Shown here: piece by piece, positions 35,216 through 43,592 of the stretch | Position numbering within the stretch: the stretch's first letter is position 1 | Layout of the letters: every line of letters begins with the position of its first letter | DNA from: Kineosporia succinea | Lineage (GTDB): Bacteria > Actinomycetota > Actinomycetes > Actinomycetales > Kineosporiaceae | Direction of reading: 5' to 3' | Assembly (NCBI RefSeq): GCF_030811555.1 | Contig: NZ_JAUSQZ010000001.1 | Span: 2,046,001-2,110,000 of the forward strand | Length of the DNA: 64,000 nt | The notes under the pieces: model-generated | Seen by the model: the letters and a program-made list of their open reading frames with translations, nothing else | Databases searched by the model: none | Told to the model about the DNA's origin: nothing | Program-made: the position numbers and the translations under genes

Positions 35216-36079
35216 TCAGTTCGCCGGCACCGGGAGCGGCGTCGGGTCGGTGGGCAGCGGCGGCACCGGGATCGAGCCGCGGATCTGGTTCTGGGCCTGG
35301 CACTTGCTGGTGCAGTTCGTGGCGCCCTGGGAGAGCTCGATGGCGTCCTCGCCGAGCACGCCGCCCATCCGGCCGCCCGACGCCACCGACCAGCGCGTCA
35401 CCGCACCGTCCTGGTAGAGCTTGGTGGCCACCTGCGGGCTGTCCTTGCCGAGCAGCATCTCGTGATAGCCGGTGCTGCTCTGGGCCGATGTCACCGGGTC
35501 GAGCCCGTCACCGAAGTTGATCTTGCCGGTGAACTCGTTGGTGAAGTAGAAGAGCTTCGGGCCGAGCGTGTGCACGATCTCCACGTTCGTGGCGAACTCC
35601 GGCTCCTGCTGGAAGATCCCGCCCTGCGCGAAGTCCTTGGCCTGGAACTTCATCTTGCCGCCCCCGGCCCGCAGGATGATCGTGGCGTCGTCGTCCTTGA
35701 GGTCCATCCGTTCGATGCGCGGCGTGCCGATCTGGGCCGCCGTCAGCACCGGCACCTTCGAGGCGAACACCACCGTGGGCTCGGTGACCATCCGCTCCGG
35801 GTCGGCCGCACCGGTCAGCGTGTAGTTGTAGACGCCGAGCGTGGCCGGGTCGATGTCGAAGGTGACGTGCTTGCCGCGCACCTTGATCACACCGGAGACG
35901 GCCAGGTCCTTGAGCTTCGTCTCCTTGTTCACGGCCGGGTTGTACGTGGTGCCGTTGACCGTGACCGCGAAGTCGCCCTTGGGGCTGTCCTTGGCCTGCG
36001 CGGCACCGGCAGGCACCAGCGCGAGGGCGGTGACACCGGCAGCCAGCGCGGCGGCGGTCAGGGCTTTGCGGACGCTCAT
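35216..36079 (-). CDS. secreted protein of unknown function
   Basis: GGAGGAG lies before the ATG. The 287-aa protein has a clear Sec signal peptide (MSVRKALTAAALAAGVTALA, cleavage after AQA) and no membrane anchor. The mature part is beta-rich (DFAVTVNGTTYNPA, FDIDPATLGVYNYTL, ATIILRAGGGKMKFQ). It has one C-x3-C pair (NCTSKC) and a Pro-rich end. I do not recognise the family. It stands alone, with a terminator beyond its stop and promoter space of about 180 bp before it. Confidence 0.75.
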   Translation of the reverse strand: MSVRKALTAAALAAGVTALALVPAGAAQAKDSPKGDFAVTVNGTTYNPAVNKETKLKDLAVSGVIKVRGKHVTFDIDPATLGVYNYTLTGAADPERMVTEPTVVFASKVPVLTAAQIGTPRIERMDLKDDDATIILRAGGGKMKFQAKDFAQGGIFQQEPEFATNVEIVHTLGPKLFYFTNEFTGKINFGDGLDPVTSAQSSTGYHEMLLGKDSPQVATKLYQDGAVTRWSVASGGRMGGVLGEDAIELSQGATNCTSKCQAQNQIRGSIPVPPLPTDPTPLPVPAN

Positions 36080-36262
36080 GAGAACTCCTCCGGGGATAGG
36101 GGCGGCTCCCGTGTCGCCGCCACCTCAGTTCTCCCGCGTCCGCCGTACTAGCCGACATTCGTCGATAGTCCTAGTACCTGCCGGCTACCCGGGATCGGGC
36201 CCTCCGAAACCCATAACACTGCACTTTTACTGCACCCGAAAGATTTACCGTTCGTAGCGGAT

Positions 36263-36790
36263 CTAGGCAGCGACCCGCAGCCCGTTCACGCCCCGCAGTC
36301 CGACCCGCCCGATGCAGAACGCGCAGCCGACACAGTCCCGGCAGCCGATGCAGAACGCACAGCCCACACAGTCGCGGCAGCCGATGCAGGCCACCATCCC
36401 GACGCAGCGGCTGAGACCGATGCCGAAGAGGGTGGCCAGGCTCATCAGCACACCGATGCTGCCGGTGACCCCGATGCTGCCCGCCACGCCCGCGCTGCCG
36501 CTGACCGCGAGGCTGCCCGCCACCCCGGCACTTCCGGCGACCGCCGCGCTCCCGGCGACCGCGGCACCACCTGCCACCCCGGCACTGCCAGACACCCCCG
36601 CGCTGCCCTCGACACCCGCGCTCCCCGCCACCCCGGTGCTGGAGGAGACTCCCGAGCTCCCCGCCACCCCGGCGCTGGAGGTGACCCCCGCGCTCCCGGC
36701 GACGCCGGCCGAACGGCGCGCCCCTGCACTCCCGGCCACCCCTTCACCGGCTGCCACCGCGTCGTCCATCGGCTCGTCGCTCTTGCTCAC
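36263..36790 (-). CDS. low-complexity repeat protein with cysteine at every third residue
   Basis: GTG 36790 starts a 175-aa protein with GAGAGG 8 nt upstream. After a short acidic leader, about 15 imperfect hexapeptides of type GVAGSA run from about 25 to 115. Then a short hydrophobic part (LMSLATLFGIGL) leads into a Cys block. There a 12-residue unit, CIGCRDCVGCAF, occurs twice and is followed by CIG, so nine Cys recur at spacing three. The tail is VGLRGVNGLRVAA. Third-position GC is high in this frame. Function is unknown: a glycine-rich helix/solenoid, disulfide-rich coat or metal-binding role are all possible. Confidence 0.6.
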   Translation of the reverse strand: MSKSDEPMDDAVAAGEGVAGSAGARRSAGVAGSAGVTSSAGVAGSSGVSSSTGVAGSAGVEGSAGVSGSAGVAGGAAVAGSAAVAGSAGVAGSLAVSGSAGVAGSIGVTGSIGVLMSLATLFGIGLSRCVGMVACIGCRDCVGCAFCIGCRDCVGCAFCIGRVGLRGVNGLRVAA

Positions 36791-37016
36791 GTGCCCCACC
36801 TCTCGCTCGTGCCGCCCGCTCGCCCGGTTCACCGGACCGTCCCAGCATCGCGGACCGGGCCGGGCTCCTCAAGAAGTCGCGGGCGCTGCCGATGTGTCCA
36901 TCACGGTGCTCCGCCGTGGTCGGCTCGATCCACTGCGGCGGAGTGCCACCCAAGCTCGTGCGGGACATCCGCGCGCGGAGTCCGGCCGGGACCGGCGCAC
37001 GTGCAAGGATTTCGCC

Positions 37017-38816
37017 ATGACGGCGCCGATTCCTCCGCAGGACAATCCACTCCCCGCCTGGGAACAGCGTTTCCGGGCCGGCCGGATCGCCATGCCGGTC
37101 TGGGCCACCGACGCCCCCGAACGCTGCTCGGTCGTCGCCACCCACGACGGCGTGCTGGAGATGCACAGCTGGCAGTACGGCGAGCAGCCGGTCCGGCTGA
37201 CCTCCCGCAGCGAGGGCACGGCGCACGGTGAGATCGACCCGTCCGGCGAATGGATCTGGTGGTTCGACGACGCGGCCGGCAACGAGCACGGGCTCTGGCG
37301 CAAGCAGCCGTTCGGCTCGGCCCCGGGCGCCGACCAGATCGCGGTTCCCGGCCTGGAGCCCTCGTATTCGGCCGGCCTGGCCCTTGGCCGTGACGGTCTG
37401 GCGGTGATCGGCCAGAACGACGACGGGTACGGCACCCGGGTGCACGTGTCCGAGGCCGGGCGGCCGCTGCGGCTGATCTACGAGCACCTCGAAGACGCCG
37501 GGGTGGGCGGGCTGAGCGAAGACGGGACGCTGCTCGCGCTGGCCCACAGCGAGCACGGCGACTCCCGGCACACGGCCCTGCGCGTGATGCGGGTCGACGA
37601 CGGGTCCACCGTCGGCGACCTCTGGGACGGACCGGGAAAGAGCCTGGAGCCACTGGGTTTCGCGCCCGTCGTCGGCGATCCCCGGCTCCTGGTGCTGCAC
37701 GAACGTGAGGGCCGGGGCGAGCTGCTGATCTGGGACGCCGTGACCGGTGTCGAGGTGGCGGTGAAACTCGACGTCCCGGGCGAGATTTCGGACGCCGACT
37801 GGTTCCGCGACGCGTCCGCCCTGCTGATCAGCGTGGACCACGAGGCCCGGACCCGGCTCTACACCTTCAGTCTCATCGATCTGACCACCACTGCGGTCGG
37901 CCGGCCCGACGGCACGGTGATGAGTGCGACGACCCGCCCGGACGGTGGGGCCTGGGCCTTGTGGTCGTCGGCCGCACTGCCCGCGGCCGTGCGCGACCTC
38001 GACGGCGAGGAGGTGCTGGCGCCCCCGGGTGAGCCGGCGCCGCGATCGGTCGAGATCGAGGACGTGTGGGTGGACGGGCCGGGCGGCCGGGTGCACACCC
38101 TGCTACGCCGCCCGGCGGGGGCCGAGGGGCCGTTGCCGCTGTTCATCGACGTGCACGGCGGTCCGACCGCCCACGACGCCGACTGGTTCCGCGCCTACCC
38201 GAGTGCCTGGGTGGACCACGGATTCGCCGTTCTGCAGGTCAATTACCGCGGTTCCACCGGGTACGGCTCGCAGTGGCGCGACGCTCTCGAGCAGCGGGTC
38301 GGGCACATCGAGCTCGAGGACGTGGTGGCGGCTCGCGACCACCTGGTCGCCTCGGGCGTCGCGGACGCCGGGAAGATCGTGCTCGGCGGGGCGTCGTGGG
38401 GCGGATACCTCACGCTGCTCGGGCTCGGCCTGTACCCGGACCGGTGGGACGTGGGTGTCGCCGGGGTGCCGGTGGCCGACTACGTGGCCGCGTACGACGA
38501 CGAGATGGAGGCACTGAAGGCCTTCGACCGCTCACTCTTCGGCGGTTCCCCGGACGAGGTGCCGGAGAAGTACCGGGACTCCAGCCCGATCACCTACGTC
38601 GACCGGGTGATCGCGCCGGTGCTGGTGCTCGCCGGGGAGAACGACCCGCGCTGCCCGATCCGGCAGATCGAGAACTACGTCGGGGTGCTCGCCGAGCGCG
38701 GCGCGGAACACGAGGTGTACCGGTACGACGCGGGGCACGGATCACTGGTGGACGACGAGCGGGTGCGGCAGGTGCGGGCCGAGATCGCTTTCGTTCTCGG
38801 CCATCTGCCCGAGTGA
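37017..38816 (+). CDS. S9 family (prolyl oligopeptidase / acylaminoacyl-peptidase) serine peptidase
   Basis: ATG 37017 has AAGGA 7 nt before it; the frame is open upstream but only antisense to the repeat protein. The 599-aa enzyme has an N-terminal beta-propeller (about 1-345) and a C-terminal alpha/beta-hydrolase. Nucleophile Ser lies in GGASWGGYL, Asp in ENDPRCP and His in DAGHGSL; the oxyanion part is DVHGGPTAHD. No signal peptide is seen, so it is probably a cytoplasmic enzyme trimming oligopeptides. It stands alone and ends in a bidirectional terminator. Confidence 0.9.
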   Translation: MTAPIPPQDNPLPAWEQRFRAGRIAMPVWATDAPERCSVVATHDGVLEMHSWQYGEQPVRLTSRSEGTAHGEIDPSGEWIWWFDDAAGNEHGLWRKQPFGSAPGADQIAVPGLEPSYSAGLALGRDGLAVIGQNDDGYGTRVHVSEAGRPLRLIYEHLEDAGVGGLSEDGTLLALAHSEHGDSRHTALRVMRVDDGSTVGDLWDGPGKSLEPLGFAPVVGDPRLLVLHEREGRGELLIWDAVTGVEVAVKLDVPGEISDADWFRDASALLISVDHEARTRLYTFSLIDLTTTAVGRPDGTVMSATTRPDGGAWALWSSAALPAAVRDLDGEEVLAPPGEPAPRSVEIEDVWVDGPGGRVHTLLRRPAGAEGPLPLFIDVHGGPTAHDADWFRAYPSAWVDHGFAVLQVNYRGSTGYGSQWRDALEQRVGHIELEDVVAARDHLVASGVADAGKIVLGGASWGGYLTLLGLGLYPDRWDVGVAGVPVADYVAAYDDEMEALKAFDRSLFGGSPDEVPEKYRDSSPITYVDRVIAPVLVLAGENDPRCPIRQIENYVGVLAERGAEHEVYRYDAGHGSLVDDERVRQVRAEIAFVLGHLPE

Positions 38817-38858
38817 CACCCGCCCCCGGCGCCGACCGCGTCGTCCGCCATTAAACCA

Positions 38859-38894
38859 CCTGCGGGCCGGTGTTTTTCGGCACCGGCCCGCAGG
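38859..38894 (+). terminator. bidirectional intrinsic terminator
   Basis: A perfect 14-bp stem CCTGCGGGCCGGTG/CACCGGCCCGCAGG encloses TTTTTCGG. It lies between the convergent S9 peptidase and asd genes, 12 nt from the asd stop. The T-run is in the loop on this strand. Confidence 0.8.
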
Positions 38895-38905
38895 ATTGGC
38901 CTGAC

Positions 38906-39967
38906 TCAGAGGTCGGACGCGACCAGCTCGGCGATCTGGGCCGTGTTGAGCGCGGCCCCCTTGCGCAGGTTGTCGCCCGTCACGAACAGGTCGAGCGTGT
39001 TCGGGAAGTCGAGCGCCTGACGCAGCCGCCCGACGATGGTCGGGTCGCCCCCGACGGTATCGGCCGGGGTCGGGAACTGCTTGCCGTCGGGGTCGTCGAC
39101 GACGAGCACGCTCGGCGCCTCGTCGAGGGCCTGACGGGCTTCGGCCACCGTGATGTTCTCGGCGAAGGTGGCGTGCACAGCCAGCGAGTGCGTCGTGACG
39201 ACCGGCACGCGGACGCAGGTCGCCGACACCTTGAGATCGGGGATCCCGAGGATCTTGCGGGACTCGTTGCGGACCTTCAGCTCTTCGCTGCTCCAGCCGT
39301 CGCCCTTGGCCGAACCGGCCCACGGCACCACGTTCAGGGCCAGGGGCGCGGGGAACGGCGAGGGGCCGTCGCCCAGCTTCGCGGCGATCGCACTGCGCAC
39401 GTCACCCGCGACCGAACCGAGCGAACGGTCGGCGGCGACGACGGCGAGCTCGTCGTGCAGCCGGTCGATGCCGGGCTGACCGGCGCCGGAGGCGGCCTGG
39501 TAGGAGGCCACCACGAGCTCGGTCAGCGTCCACTTGCGGTGGAGGGCACCGAGTGCGTCGATCATGGTCAGCGTGGTGCAGTTGGGGTTCGAGATGATGC
39601 CCCGCGGGCGGTTGCGCGCCGCATCGGGGTTGACCTCGGGAACCACCAGCGGCACGTCCGGGTCCATCCGGAAGGCACCCGAGTTGTCGACCGCGATGGC
39701 GCCACGCTCGACCGCGATCGGGGCCCACTGCGCCGAGATCTCGTCGGGCACGTCGAACATCGCGATGTCGACGCCGTCGAACGCCTCCGGGCTGATCGCC
39801 TGGACCTCGACCTCCTCGCCGCGCACGACCAGCTTCTTGCCGGCCGAACGGGCGGAGGCGATCAGGCGGATCTCGCCCCAGATGTCTTCGCGCTCGGACA
39901 GGATGCCGAGCATGACGGTGCCGACGGCGCCGGTCGCGCCGACGACCGCGAGGGTGGGCTTGCTCAT
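38906..39967 (-). CDS. asd: aspartate-semialdehyde dehydrogenase
   Basis: The 353-aa enzyme reduces beta-aspartyl phosphate to the semialdehyde, precursor of lysine, diaminopimelate, threonine and methionine. It opens with the NADP-binding [10 protein letters not shown]. The active-site Cys is in [10 protein letters not shown] and the catalytic His in VTTHSLAVH; Gly/Gln contacts are in [12 protein letters not shown]. The ATG overlaps the lysC stop (ATGA), forming the classic lysC-asd operon. Confidence 0.97.
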   Translation of the reverse strand: MSKPTLAVVGATGAVGTVMLGILSEREDIWGEIRLIASARSAGKKLVVRGEEVEVQAISPEAFDGVDIAMFDVPDEISAQWAPIAVERGAIAVDNSGAFRMDPDVPLVVPEVNPDAARNRPRGIISNPNCTTLTMIDALGALHRKWTLTELVVASYQAASGAGQPGIDRLHDELAVVAADRSLGSVAGDVRSAIAAKLGDGPSPFPAPLALNVVPWAGSAKGDGWSSEELKVRNESRKILGIPDLKVSATCVRVPVVTTHSLAVHATFAENITVAEARQALDEAPSVLVVDDPDGKQFPTPADTVGGDPTIVGRLRQALDFPNTLDLFVTGDNLRKGAALNTAQIAELVASDL

Positions 39968-40485
39968 CGTCCGGTACCTCCGTAGACCACGGCCTCTCCG
40001 TCGCTGCTGTCGAGGCCGAAAGCGGTGTGAATCGCGCGGACGGCGTCGTCGAGACGGTCGGCGCGGGTGACCACGGAGAGGCGGATCTCCGAGGTGCTGA
40101 TCATCTCGATGTTGATGCCGGCCTCGGCCAGGGCCGCGAAGGTCTTCGCGGAAACCCCCGGGTGGCTGCGCATTCCGGCGCCGATCAGCGAGACCTTGCC
40201 GATCTGGTCGTCGTAGCGCAGGCTCTCGAAGCCGATCTGCTCCTGGGCGCGGTTGAGCGCGTTGATCCCGGTCTGCCCGTCGGTCTTCGGCAGCGTGAAG
40301 GAGATGTCGGTGCGGCCGCTGGAGGCCTGCGAGATGTTCTGCACGATCATGTCGAGGTTGATCTCGGCGGCGGCGACCACCTGGAAGATCTCGGCGGCCT
40401 TGCCGGGCTTGTCCGGCACGCCGACCACGGTGATCTTCGCTTCGCTCCGGTCGTGTGCGACCCCGGAGATGATCGGCTGCTCCAC
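39964..40485 (-). CDS. lysC: aspartate kinase beta subunit from internal start
   Basis: Inside lysC, AAGGAG (complement of 40491-40496) lies 5 nt before an in-frame GTG at 40485. This would give a 173-aa protein ([11 protein letters not shown] onward) consisting of the two ACT domains only. Alpha2-beta2 aspartokinases of Corynebacterium and Bacillus are made from exactly this sort of in-frame overlap, so the same is likely here. Confidence 0.7.
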   Translation of the reverse strand: MEQPIISGVAHDRSEAKITVVGVPDKPGKAAEIFQVVAAAEINLDMIVQNISQASSGRTDISFTLPKTDGQTGINALNRAQEQIGFESLRYDDQIGKVSLIGAGMRSHPGVSAKTFAALAEAGINIEMISTSEIRLSVVTRADRLDDAVRAIHTAFGLDSSDGEAVVYGGTGR

Positions 40486-41247
40486 CACTGCTCCTTGCGC
40501 TGTTGTCTCTACGGGCTTGTCGGTGACCCAGGTGCCCTCGCGGTGACTGAACGACGAGCGCACGTGCACCGGGACGTTGAACCGGCGGGCGTACTCGACG
40601 CAGCGCAGGTGCAGCACCTTGGCGCCGGACGCCGCCATCTCGAGCATCTCCTCGCTGGTGATGCGCCCGATCTGGCGGGCCGAGGGGACGATGCGCGGGT
40701 CGGCGCTGAAGATGCCGTCGACATCGGTGTAGATCTCGCAGACATCGGCCTCGAGCGCGGCGGCCAGGGCCACCGCCGTGGTGTCGGAACCACCGCGGCC
40801 GAGGGTCGTGATGTCTTTCGTGTCCTGGCTGACGCCCTGGAAGCCGGCGACGATGGCGATGTGGCCCTCGTCGAGCGCGGCCCGGATCCGGCCGGGAGTG
40901 ACGTCGATGATGCGGGCCTTGCCGTGCACGCCGTCGGTGATCACCCCGGCCTGGCTGCCCGTGAACGACCGGGCCTCCTGCCCGAGCGCGGCGATCGCCA
41001 TGGCCAGCACGGCCATCGAGATGCGCTCGCCGGCGGTGAGGAGCATGTCGAGCTCACGGGCCGGCGGCAGCGGCGAGACCTTCTCGGCGAGGTCGATCAG
41101 GTCGTCGGTGGTGTCACCCATGGCGGAGACCACGACGCAGACGTCGTGCCCCTGCTTTCGCGTGTCCACGATCCGGCGGGCGACCCGCTTGACGCTCTCG
41201 GCATCCGCGACGGAGGATCCGCCGTACTTCTGCACGACCAAGCTCAC
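39964..41247 (-). CDS. lysC: aspartate kinase, alpha subunit
   Basis: GTG 41247 has AAGGAG about 8 nt upstream. The 427-aa enzyme begins [12 protein letters not shown] (kinase motif KYGGSS). It contains the aspartate-binding [13 protein letters not shown] and ends in two ACT domains that give lysine/threonine feedback control (about 270-420). It phosphorylates aspartate at the head of the pathway. An internal start for the beta subunit is visible. A TAGAAT box about 45 nt before the start could be its -10 element. Confidence 0.96.
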   Translation of the reverse strand: MSLVVQKYGGSSVADAESVKRVARRIVDTRKQGHDVCVVVSAMGDTTDDLIDLAEKVSPLPPARELDMLLTAGERISMAVLAMAIAALGQEARSFTGSQAGVITDGVHGKARIIDVTPGRIRAALDEGHIAIVAGFQGVSQDTKDITTLGRGGSDTTAVALAAALEADVCEIYTDVDGIFSADPRIVPSARQIGRITSEEMLEMAASGAKVLHLRCVEYARRFNVPVHVRSSFSHREGTWVTDKPVETTAQGAVVEQPIISGVAHDRSEAKITVVGVPDKPGKAAEIFQVVAAAEINLDMIVQNISQASSGRTDISFTLPKTDGQTGINALNRAQEQIGFESLRYDDQIGKVSLIGAGMRSHPGVSAKTFAALAEAGINIEMISTSEIRLSVVTRADRLDDAVRAIHTAFGLDSSDGEAVVYGGTGR

Positions 41248-41399
41248 CGGGGTCGCTCCTTGCTGCTCGCTGGGTTTTCGGACGCGGTCATTCTAGCTGC
41301 GTCGGGTTTGCCTGCGGGTAAGGTATTTCGGCAGGTGAGATGCCCGGCGGATGCCGGGTTGCTCCCCAAATCGTGCGGAGATCAGCACGATTCGCGGGA

Positions 41400-42098
41400 T
41401 CAATCGACGTTGAGGGCCTCGAACTCCGCATCGGCCACGGTGTCGGTGTCCACGTCGAGGCGCAGGTGCCCGAGCATGCTCTGCAACACACGCAGCGCGC
41501 TGGTGGCCCGCACCCCCCAGGTGGACAGGTAGGAGAACTGCCACCACCACAGTGCCTCGTCGACCCGGCCGTCGCGGAAGTGACGCAGGCCGTGCGCCAG
41601 GTCGGCGGCGACGTCGGCGAGGTCGTCGGACAGGATGCCGCGGATCAGCTCGCCCGAGGTCAGCGGGTCGACGATGTCGGCGTACTCGTCCAGGCCCTCG
41701 AGCAGGTTGGCCAGGCCGGTGCGCAGCGGGTCGATGTCGGGGTCGGGGCCGGCGTCCGGCTCGAACCGCTCGCTCGGCACCACGTCGGTGATCGCGCCCA
41801 GCCGGGCGCCGCCCAGCAGGATCTGTGACACCGCCAGCAGCAGCACCGGGATCGCGGTGTCGGGCGAAGATCCGGAGGCCACCTCGGTCAGCGCGTTCAG
41901 GTAGGTCTGCGCGTCGGTGGCCGTCTCGTCGGCCAGCTGGTGCAGCTCACGCGCCTCGTCGGCACGTTCGTCGGTGAGGTCGATCGACGCGCTGCCCCGG
42001 GTGCGGGCCTGCGGGATCGACGAACCCCGCGCCTCGTGGCGGCCACGCGTTCCCAGCGGCCGGCCGAAGGCGTCCTTCTGGTTCTTCTCCTCAGACAT
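41400..42098 (-). CDS. DUF5063 protein
   Basis: The 232-aa soluble protein has an N-terminal basic stretch and a helical C-terminal domain ([22 protein letters not shown], then [17 protein letters not shown]) that marks DUF5063. This family sits between recR and lysC in many actinobacteria; here its start overlaps the recR stop by 8 nt. Its role is unknown, but the linkage suggests co-expression with recombination genes. A small CCCGGC/GCCGGG hairpin follows near 41342. Confidence 0.85.
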   Translation of the reverse strand: MSEEKNQKDAFGRPLGTRGRHEARGSSIPQARTRGSASIDLTDERADEARELHQLADETATDAQTYLNALTEVASGSSPDTAIPVLLLAVSQILLGGARLGAITDVVPSERFEPDAGPDPDIDPLRTGLANLLEGLDEYADIVDPLTSGELIRGILSDDLADVAADLAHGLRHFRDGRVDEALWWWQFSYLSTWGVRATSALRVLQSMLGHLRLDVDTDTVADAEFEALNVD

Positions 42099-42690
42099 CG
42101 AGCAGTCTCCTCCCCTCGAACGCCCGGCCCAGCGTGAGCTCGTCGGCGTACTCCAGATCGCCTCCGACGGGCAGACCGGACGCCAGCCGGGTGACCCTCA
42201 GCCCCATCGGCTTCAGCAGCCGGGCCAGATAGGTCGCGGTGGCCTCGCCCTCCAGGTTCGGATCGGTGGCGAGGATGATCTCGGTGACCTCACCGGAGGC
42301 CAGCCGGGTGACGAGTTCCTTGACCCGCAGGTCGTCGGGCCCGACCCCCTCGATCGGGCTGATCGCGCCGCCCAGCACGTGGTAGCGGCCGCGGAACTCA
42401 CGCGTCTTCTCGATCGCGACGACGTCTTTCGACTCCTCCACGACGCACAGCACCGTGCCGTCGCGGCGGGCGTCGGAGCAGATCTTGCACAGTTCCTCGG
42501 CCGAGACGTTGCCGCAGGTCACGCAGAACCTGACCTTCTCGATCACCTCGGACAGGGCGAGGACCAGGCGACGCACGTCGACCGGGTCGGACTGCAGGAT
42601 GTGGAACGCGATCCGTTGCGCGCTCTTGGGACCGACGCCGGGAAGATGCCCGAGTTCGTCGATCAGGTCCTGCACCACGCCCTCATACAC
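42091..42690 (-). CDS. recR: recombination mediator RecR
   Basis: GTG 42690 gives 199 aa, the standard length. RecR works with RecO (and RecF) to load RecA on gaps. The helix-hairpin-helix [18 protein letters not shown] is followed by a C4 zinc finger (CVTCGN...CKIC) and a Toprim domain ([14 protein letters not shown], then [16 protein letters not shown]). The usual neighbour ybaB/ebfC is absent; the serine hydrolase gene occupies its place next to dnaX. Confidence 0.96.
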   Translation of the reverse strand: MYEGVVQDLIDELGHLPGVGPKSAQRIAFHILQSDPVDVRRLVLALSEVIEKVRFCVTCGNVSAEELCKICSDARRDGTVLCVVEESKDVVAIEKTREFRGRYHVLGGAISPIEGVGPDDLRVKELVTRLASGEVTEIILATDPNLEGEATATYLARLLKPMGLRVTRLASGLPVGGDLEYADELTLGRAFEGRRLLDV

Positions 42691-42758
42691 AGGTACGAGC
42701 CTACGTGCTGTGCCGGGCGGCGTCGCCCATGTCGTGGGTGTCGTCTTACCGGTGGGTC

Positions 42759-43586
42759 CTAACCGTGGGCGCGGATCAGGTCGTCGGTGAGGGCGGGCCA
42801 GGCCTGCTTGGACCAGTCGCCGAAGGCCAGGTCGGACAGGCAGACGCAGGCCAGGCCCCGATCCGGGTCGACCCACAGGAACGTGCCGCCGGCGCCGAAG
42901 TGGCCGAAGGCGTTCGGGGAGATCCGGGTTCCGGCCCAGTGCCCCGGCCGGGCGAAGTTACGCTCGAAGCCCAGGCCCCAGTCGAGCGGGTCGAAGCGGC
43001 CCAGGCCGGGCAGGATGCCGGGCAGGCCGGGGAAGTGCACCCGGGTGGCCTCGTCCAGCGTGGCCCGGTCGATCAGCTTCGGGTCGAGCAGTTCGGCGGC
43101 GAACCGGGCCAGGTCGTCGGCGGTGCTGCGGCCACCGGCGGCGGGTGAGCCGGGCAGCGTGGTGGCGGTCATGCCGAGCGGGGCGAGCACGGCCTCGGAC
43201 AGGTAGGTGCCGAAGTCGATCCCGGTGACCTCGGCCAGGTGCCGGGCCAGGACCTCGATGCCCTGGTTCGAGTAGACCCGCTTGGACCCGGGCCGGGTGA
43301 CCGCGGGCGAGCCGGACTCGAACCCGTAGCCCGCGGTGTGCGCCAGCAGGTGCTCGACCGTGGAACCGGGCGGACCGGCCGGGTCGGTGAGCGCGAGGGC
43401 CTCCTCCTCGAGCGCCACCAGCACGGCGTAGGCCGTCAGCAGCTTGGTGACCGAGGCCAGGCCGTACTCGCGGTCCGCGTCGCCGCGGGTCTGCGTGGTG
43501 GTGCCGTCCGCCGTGATCACCACGGCGGACGTGTTCGGCACGCCCCAGAGGTGTTCCCAGTCGTCGGTGCCGGTGAGTGCGCTCAC
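42759..43586 (-). CDS. serine hydrolase, beta-lactamase/esterase class C family
   Basis: The 275-aa protein has the SxxK motif in GLASVTKLL and YxN in [10 protein letters not shown]. In place of KTG it has HFGAGG, as in many class C-like esterases and DD-peptidase homologs. No signal peptide is visible, so it is probably a cytoplasmic esterase or amide hydrolase and not a resistance enzyme. It is 6 nt after dnaX and 68 nt before recR, so it is likely in the same operon. Confidence 0.85.
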   Translation of the reverse strand: MSALTGTDDWEHLWGVPNTSAVVITADGTTTQTRGDADREYGLASVTKLLTAYAVLVALEEEALALTDPAGPPGSTVEHLLAHTAGYGFESGSPAVTRPGSKRVYSNQGIEVLARHLAEVTGIDFGTYLSEAVLAPLGMTATTLPGSPAAGGRSTADDLARFAAELLDPKLIDRATLDEATRVHFPGLPGILPGLGRFDPLDWGLGFERNFARPGHWAGTRISPNAFGHFGAGGTFLWVDPDRGLACVCLSDLAFGDWSKQAWPALTDDLIRAHG

Positions 43587-43592
43587 AGGGGT

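Noticed and set aside
36300-36760. Possible CRISPR or satellite array because of short repeats
   Set aside because: Repeats are imperfect, 18 or 36 nt long, contiguous without spacers and in phase with a coding frame.
36312-37016. Open plus-strand frame with MQNAQPTQSRQP and PATPALP repeats, continuous with the S9 peptidase
   Set aside because: It is the antisense image of the repeat protein gene; the peptidase has its own ribosome site and a family-like start at 37017.
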